From: an uncultured Clostridia bacterium
GTDB lineage: Bacteria; Bacillota; Clostridia; Oscillospirales; Oscillospiraceae
Reading direction: 5' to 3'
DNA: 10,038 nucleotides
Assembly (NCBI GenBank): GCA_937894515.1
Contig: CALCRH010000160.1
Coordinates: 1 to 10,038 of the forward strand
The position numbers and the translations under genes were made by a program. Shown one piece after another: positions 6,638 to 10,038 of this stretch. Numbering within the stretch: position 1 is the stretch's first letter; every line of letters starts with the position of its first letter. The notes below the pieces were generated by a model. The model had not been told where the DNA came from. It worked only from the letters and a program-made list of their open reading frames with translations, and did not search any database.

Positions 6638-7891
6638 TCAGGCTTTTTTACCGGTTTCCACCACAATGGCGCGGGCGCGGGCCAGCTTCATATCATGGCT
6701 CAGACGGATGGGAGGGATCTGCTGGCGCAGCTGTTCGGGGGGCATACCGTACAGACTGCTCATCTGCTGATACTGGGTGTCCAGATCCTTTTCGGAGATG
6801 GTGATATTCTCCAGCCGTGCGATCTCGGACATGGCCAATTCGTAGCGTGTTGCCACCAGTGCCTGTTCCCGGGAGTGGTCGCGGAGATCCTCCTCGGTGA
6901 GATGGGCAGCCTCTAAATACTGCTCCAGTTCCAGACCTTGCGCTGCCATCTGACCCCGCAGCTCCTCAATGAGACCGTCCAGCTGACTGGCCACCATCGC
7001 CTCGGGGATCTCCACCTCCATGCCGTCGATGACCTGCTGGATCAGGGCATCGCTGAAAGCATCGGCAGCTTCGGCGGCTTTGATCTCCAGAGTATCTGCC
7101 ATGATCTGCTGACGCAGAGCACTGAGGGTATCAAAGCCCTGCCTGTGGGCAAAGTCCTCGGTCATCTCGGGGATGATCTGCCGGATGATCTCATGGCATT
7201 TAATTTTGAAAACGGCCGCTTTGCCTGCCAGTTCCGGCGTATATTCGGTGGGGAAAGTAACGTGGACGTCCCGTTCATCGCCTACGGCGATACCGGCTAC
7301 CTGTTCTTCAAAGCCGGGAATAAACATACCGCTGCCCAGAATGAGGGGGTACTGTTCCGCCTTGCCGCCTTCAAAGGGGACACCGTCCACAAAGCCCTCG
7401 AAGTCGATGCTGACCTGATCGCCCATGGCGGCCTTTTCCGGATGCTGGGAGACGGTATTCTCCCGCAGATATTCGTTGATGGCGTTTACCGTATCTTCCT
7501 CGGACAGCTCCACCTCGGGATAGGCGGTGGTCAGGTTTTTATACTGTCCCAGCTTGACCTCGGGGTAGAGGTCGATGGTGGCGGCAAAGGTATAGCTCTC
7601 GGCGTCAATGGTGACGATCTCCAGCGCAGGAGAGCCGGCAATCTCCAAATTTGCCTGGGTAATGGCATCGATCAGTGCTTGGGGATAGGTGGCATTTACC
7701 GCCTCCTGGTAAAGTACATCGGCGCCGTACTTGGCCTCCAGCTCTTCCCGTGTCAGGTCGCCGTCCGCGGCAAAAAGCTGTTTGCTGTTTTCGTAGGCAT
7801 CAGCCAGTGCTTTTTTCCAGGTATCGCTGTCCACGCAGATGGTCAGCCGTACCTGACGATTTTCCAGTTCTTCCCTTTTCAAGATTTCCAC
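6638..7891 (-). CDS. tig: Trigger factor homologue lacking the ribosome-docking motif
   Basis: A 417-residue protein with the trigger factor layout: an N-terminal domain (about 1-115), an FKBP-type peptidyl-prolyl isomerase domain (about 157-237) and a helical C-terminal chaperone domain (about 240-417). The start is GTG at 7891 with AAGGAGG 8 nt upstream. An overlapping ATG at 7893 is out of frame and reaches a stop after four codons. The isomerase domain is well conserved, with GDQVSIDFEGFVDG, FEGGKAE, GSGMFIPGFEEQVAG and VTFPTEY. In the N-terminal domain, where canonical trigger factors carry GFRxGKxP to bind ribosomal protein L23, this protein reads LFAADGDLTREELEAKYG (39-56). That segment is acidic and lacks the Phe-Arg-Lys tip. 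It is monocistronic, without the clpP and clpX neighbours common for tig in Firmicutes. It is probably a paralogue acting away from the ribosome, or a lineage-specific divergent Tig. Confidence 0.92.
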   Translation of the reverse strand: MEILKREELENRQVRLTICVDSDTWKKALADAYENSKQLFAADGDLTREELEAKYGADVLYQEAVNATYPQALIDAITQANLEIAGSPALEIVTIDAESYTFAATIDLYPEVKLGQYKNLTTAYPEVELSEEDTVNAINEYLRENTVSQHPEKAAMGDQVSIDFEGFVDGVPFEGGKAEQYPLILGSGMFIPGFEEQVAGIAVGDERDVHVTFPTEYTPELAGKAAVFKIKCHEIIRQIIPEMTEDFAHRQGFDTLSALRQQIMADTLEIKAAEAADAFSDALIQQVIDGMEVEIPEAMVASQLDGLIEELRGQMAAQGLELEQYLEAAHLTEEDLRDHSREQALVATRYELAMSEIARLENITISEKDLDTQYQQMSSLYGMPPEQLRQQIPPIRLSHDMKLARARAIVVETGKKA

Positions 7892-7921
7892 ATTGCGTTC
7901 CTCCTTGGTTCATTTGGGCTT

Positions 7922-7950
7922 AGTATACTGGATTTTCATGTTGTTGGCAA
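7922..7950 (-). promoter_or_regulatory. Sigma-A-type promoter for the trigger factor gene
   Basis: Reading leftward, the -35 is TTGCCA (7950-7945), followed by a 17-nt spacer and the -10 TATACT (7927-7922), each five of six to consensus. The predicted start near 7915 gives a leader of about 24 nt containing AAGGAGG. An 11-bp palindrome, TGTTGGCAACA (7942-7952), covers the -35 and could be an operator or chance. Confidence 0.7.
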
Positions 7951-7969
7951 CAGCGTTTTCTGTTATAAT
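7941..7969 (+). promoter_or_regulatory. Possible upstream extended -10 promoter toward nfnAB
   Basis: TGTTATAAT (7961-7969) is an extended -10 with a perfect TATAAT, 17 nt downstream of a weak -35 TTGTTG (7941-7946). A transcript starting near 7976 would have a leader of about 144 nt before nfnA. It overlaps the leftward tig promoter, so the two would compete. This is weaker than the promoter at 8009-8037. Confidence 0.35.
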
Positions 7970-8008
7970 TGACAAAAAATGAAAGGGTATTTTGGGTATT
8001 ATATTTGA

Positions 8009-8037
8009 TTGACGATGGTGACGGCTTGTGATAAAAT
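8009..8037 (+). promoter_or_regulatory. Promoter for nfnAB
   Basis: The -35 TTGACG (8009-8014), a 17-nt spacer and the -10 TAAAAT (8032-8037) with a TG extension at 8029-8030 predict a start near 8044 and a leader of about 75 nt. The leader holds a weak two-part inverted repeat (GTAAAA 8045-8050 with TTTTAC 8074-8079, and CTGC 8053-8056 with GCAG 8067-8070). Confidence 0.65.
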
Positions 8038-8043
8038 AAACAA
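8026..8043 (+). promoter_or_regulatory. Rex-like operator over the nfnAB -10
   Basis: TTGTGATAAAATAAACAA matches the redox-repressor Rex consensus of Clostridia, TTGTTAAnnnnTTAACAA, at 11 of the 14 defined positions, with the right 18-nt length and both outer half-site ends (TTGT and ACAA) intact. It covers the entire -10 hexamer, where a repressor would block RNA polymerase. Rex releases DNA when NADH/NAD+ rises, which suits a gene pair that handles NADH. Assignment is by motif only. Confidence 0.45.
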
Positions 8044-8119
8044 TGTAAAAACCTGCGCGTTTTTCAGCAGAAATTTTACTTTGGCAATCTTATTGAAAAT
8101 GAGGAAAGAGGGTCAACTT

Positions 8120-8959
8120 ATGTATCGTATCGTGACAAAGGAAGCATTGAAACCCACCGTCATTCTGTACGAGATCGAGGCGCCGATGGTGGCCAAGAAG
8201 GCACAGCCCGGCCAGTTCATCATCCTGCGTGTGGATGAGAACGGCGAGCGTATTCCCATCACCATCCACGACTATGATCGTGAGAAGGGAACGGTCACCA
8301 TCATCGTTCAGACCATCGGTGCCACCACCGAGAAGCTGAGCCACAAGCAGCAGGGCGAGTACATTCAGGACTTTGTAGGTCCGCTGGGTCGTCCCACCGA
8401 GACAGAGGGTAAGAAAAAGGTCTGCGTGGTCGGCGGCGGCGTGGGCTGCGCCATTGCGTACCCCGTTTTGAAGAAGTTCCACGACTGCGGCGCGGAAGTT
8501 CACGCTGTTGTCGGTTTCAAGAATAAGGACGTTGTCATTCTCGAGGACAAGTTCAAGGCCGTTTCCTCCGTGCTGAAGGTTTGCACCGATGATGGCAGCT
8601 ACGGCCAGAAGGGTATGGTCACCGATGCGCTGAAGGAGCTGCTGGCTGAGAACCAGTACGACGAGATCTTTGCCATCGGCCCCATGATCATGATGAAATT
8701 CGTCTCCAAGACCACCGAGCCCTACGGCATCCCCACCACCGTTTCCATGAGCCCCATCATGATAGACGGTACCGGCATGTGCGGCGGCTGCCGCCTGACG
8801 GTTGGCGGCGAGACCAAGTTTGCCTGCGTGGACGGCCCTGACTTTGACGGCCACAAGGTGGACTGGGATCTGGCGGTGAAGCGCAACCAGATGTACCGCG
8901 AGTTCGAGATGAAGAAGCACGAGGAAGTCTGCAATCTTTACAAGCAGGAGGTAAAGTAA
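8120..8959 (+). CDS. nfnA: NfnA: NADH-dependent ferredoxin:NADP+ oxidoreductase, small FAD/[2Fe-2S] subunit
   Basis: A 279-residue subunit of the electron-bifurcating transhydrogenase, also annotated as sulfide dehydrogenase or dihydroorotate dehydrogenase-like FAD/NAD-binding protein. With NfnB it couples NADH and reduced ferredoxin to NADPH formation, reversibly, in the cytoplasm. The start at 8120 (MYRIVTKEAL) has GAGGG with a 7-nt spacer. Upstream in-frame starts would overlap the promoter or add unrelated sequence. Residues 1-95 form the FAD-binding barrel with ERIPITI (43-49), VGPLGRP (86-92) follows, and VCVVGGGVGCA (101-111) is the nucleotide-binding loop. At the C-terminus, DGTGMCGGCR (216-225) and Cys236 give the CxxC-x11-C ligands of the [2Fe-2S] cluster, with a conserved Asp216 nearby. 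Length is normal for the family. The stop is one base before the nfnB ATG and the nfnB ribosome binding site lies inside its last codons, so the two are translationally linked. Confidence 0.93.
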   Translation: MYRIVTKEALKPTVILYEIEAPMVAKKAQPGQFIILRVDENGERIPITIHDYDREKGTVTIIVQTIGATTEKLSHKQQGEYIQDFVGPLGRPTETEGKKKVCVVGGGVGCAIAYPVLKKFHDCGAEVHAVVGFKNKDVVILEDKFKAVSSVLKVCTDDGSYGQKGMVTDALKELLAENQYDEIFAIGPMIMMKFVSKTTEPYGIPTTVSMSPIMIDGTGMCGGCRLTVGGETKFACVDGPDFDGHKVDWDLAVKRNQMYREFEMKKHEEVCNLYKQEVK

Positions 8960-8960
8960 A

Positions 8961-10038
8961 ATGGCAGTGAATATGCGTTTGGATAAAAATCCCATGCCCT
9001 CTCAGGATCCCAATGTCCGCAACAAGAATTTCCTGGAGGTGGCTACCGGTTATACCGAGGAACAGGCTCTGGACGAAGCTGCCCGCTGCCTGAACTGCAA
9101 GAACCATCCCTGTATCGAGGGCTGCCCCGTGAACGTACATATCCCTGAGTTTATCGCCAAGATCTGCGAGAAGGACTATGAGGGCGCTTATCAGGTGATC
9201 CACCAGACCTCCAGCCTGCCCGCTGTGTGCGGCCGTGTCTGCCCCCAGGAGCGTCAGTGCGAGATGTACTGCGTCCGCGGTAAGAAAGGCGAGGCCGTGG
9301 GTATCGGCCGTCTGGAGCGTTTTGTGGCCGACTGGCACAATGCCCATGCCACCGAAGCACCTGCCAAGCCCCAGCTCAACGGCCACAAGGTGGCCATCGT
9401 GGGTTCCGGCCCTGCCGGTCTGACCTGCGCCGGTGACCTTGCCAAGCTGGGTTATGAGGTCACTGTGTTCGAGGCTCTGCATCTGGCCGGCGGCGTGCTG
9501 GTATACGGCATCCCCGAGTTCCGTCTGCCCAAGGCCATTGTCCAGAAGGAAGTGGACGGCCTGAAGGCCATGGGCGTCAAGGTGGAGACCAATACCGTGG
9601 TGGGCCGTACCATTACCATTGACGAGCTGATGGAGGAGAATGGCTTTGAGGCCGTGTTTGTCGGCTCCGGCGCCGGTCTGCCCATGTTCATGCACATCCC
9701 CGGCGAGAACCTGAAGGGTGTGTATTCCGCCAACGAATTCCTGACCCGTATCAACCTGATGAAGGCATACAAGGAAGATTCCGATACCCCCATTATGGAT
9801 CTCAAGGGCAAGAAGGTGGCCGTGGTCGGCGGCGGCAACGTGGCGATGGACGCCGCCCGCTGCTCCAAGCGTCTGGGCGCCGAGGTGTGGGTGGTCTACC
9901 GCCGCGGTATGGAGGAACTGCCTGCCCGTAAGGAAGAGGTGGAGCACGCCATCGAAGAGGGCATCATCTTCAAGACGCTGAACAATCCCGTTGCCATCAA
10001 CGGCGATGACGACGGCGCGGTGAAGTCTATGACCTGTG
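8961..10038 (+). CDS. nfnB: NfnB: NADPH-binding large subunit (glutamate synthase small-chain-like), 3' end outside window
   Basis: An open frame of 359 codons runs off the window with no stop. Family members are about 460-470 residues, so roughly 100 are missing. AGGAGGT (8946-8952) precedes the ATG by 8 nt. The N-terminal ferredoxin-like domain carries two cysteine quartets: Cys43, 46, 51, 55 (CLNCKNHPCIEGCP) and Cys90, 94, 100, 104 (CGRVCPQERQCEMYC). These match the two [4Fe-4S] clusters of NfnB. GSGPAG (148-153) is the FAD Rossmann loop, and GGGNVA (290-295), followed by a VVYRR stretch, is the NADP(H)-binding loop. In databases it is often named NADPH-dependent glutamate synthase GltA or SudA. 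The adjacent NfnA partner and the lack of a glutamate synthase large subunit favour the bifurcating transhydrogenase. Lysine is almost always AAG here, suggesting strong expression. Confidence 0.94.
   Translation, partial: MAVNMRLDKNPMPSQDPNVRNKNFLEVATGYTEEQALDEAARCLNCKNHPCIEGCPVNVHIPEFIAKICEKDYEGAYQVIHQTSSLPAVCGRVCPQERQCEMYCVRGKKGEAVGIGRLERFVADWHNAHATEAPAKPQLNGHKVAIVGSGPAGLTCAGDLAKLGYEVTVFEALHLAGGVLVYGIPEFRLPKAIVQKEVDGLKAMGVKVETNTVVGRTITIDELMEENGFEAVFVGSGAGLPMFMHIPGENLKGVYSANEFLTRINLMKAYKEDSDTPIMDLKGKKVAVVGGGNVAMDAARCSKRLGAEVWVVYRRGMEELPARKEEVEHAIEEGIIFKTLNNPVAINGDDDGAVKSMTC

Noticed and set aside
6938..7972. Rightward open frame of 344 codons across the trigger factor gene
   Set aside because: It is antisense to a protein with a clear FKBP domain, and the translation resembles no family.
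8009..8119. Upstream in-frame start extending nfnA by 37 residues
   Set aside because: The extension covers the promoter and Rex-like site, has no ribosome binding site and no family similarity.
8090..8995. Open frame of 301 codons on the minus strand opposite nfnA
   Set aside because: Same reason: low-complexity translation, no ribosome binding site logic, and antisense to a full-length conserved NfnA.
8757..9947. Open frame of 396 codons on the minus strand opposite nfnB
   Set aside because: The translation is His/Gly/Ala/Leu-rich with no recognisable domain, and it lies antisense to a clear, cysteine-motif-bearing NfnB frame. It is open because of the strong codon bias of nfnB.

Overview
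The window looks like a chromosomal segment from an anaerobic Clostridia species, most likely a gut Oscillospiraceae-type Firmicute. The reasons are moderately GC-rich DNA, strong AGGAGG-type ribosome binding sites, sigma-A-like promoters, an NfnAB transhydrogenase pair, a YfcC-family transporter, and a secreted protein with CxxC repeats of the kind seen in gut Clostridia. The assignment is by family content only. No phage, IS transposase, CRISPR array, tRNA or rRNA is visible.

Layout. (a) 62-1468, rightward: a YfcC-family membrane transporter. It converges on a leftward operon of a Na+/phosphate cotransporter with a PhoU tail (4470-2719) followed by glyA (2693-1515). The two converging units share one compact bidirectional terminator at 1473-1512. 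(b) 4471-4646: a divergent promoter region. The rightward promoter drives a two-gene operon: a COG2426/PF06695 small membrane protein (4647-5114) and a secreted, membrane-anchored protein with CxxC repeats (5136-6422). (c) 6423-6637: a structured intergenic region. It has two terminator hairpins flanking an exactly 150-bp element with 15-bp terminal inverted repeats (14 of 15 matching) and an internal 13-bp-stem palindrome. It resembles a small non-autonomous repeat (MITE-like) or a structured RNA. (d) 7891-6638, leftward: a trigger factor homologue with an intact FKBP-type domain but no recognisable GFRxGKxP ribosome-docking signature. It stands alone, without clpP or clpX. (e) 7893-8119: a second divergent promoter region, with a Rex-like palindrome lying over the -10 of the rightward promoter. 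(f) 8120-10038, rightward: nfnA and nfnB (the latter cut by the window end), the electron-bifurcating ferredoxin:NAD(P)H transhydrogenase.

How the genes fit together. NfnAB balances NADH, NADPH and reduced ferredoxin in fermentation. GlyA feeds one-carbon metabolism and the Na/Pi protein handles phosphate import. The window is mainly housekeeping. The parts most worth a second look are the trigger factor variant, the 150-bp element with its outward-facing terminators, the Rex-like operator, and the CxxC-repeat surface protein.
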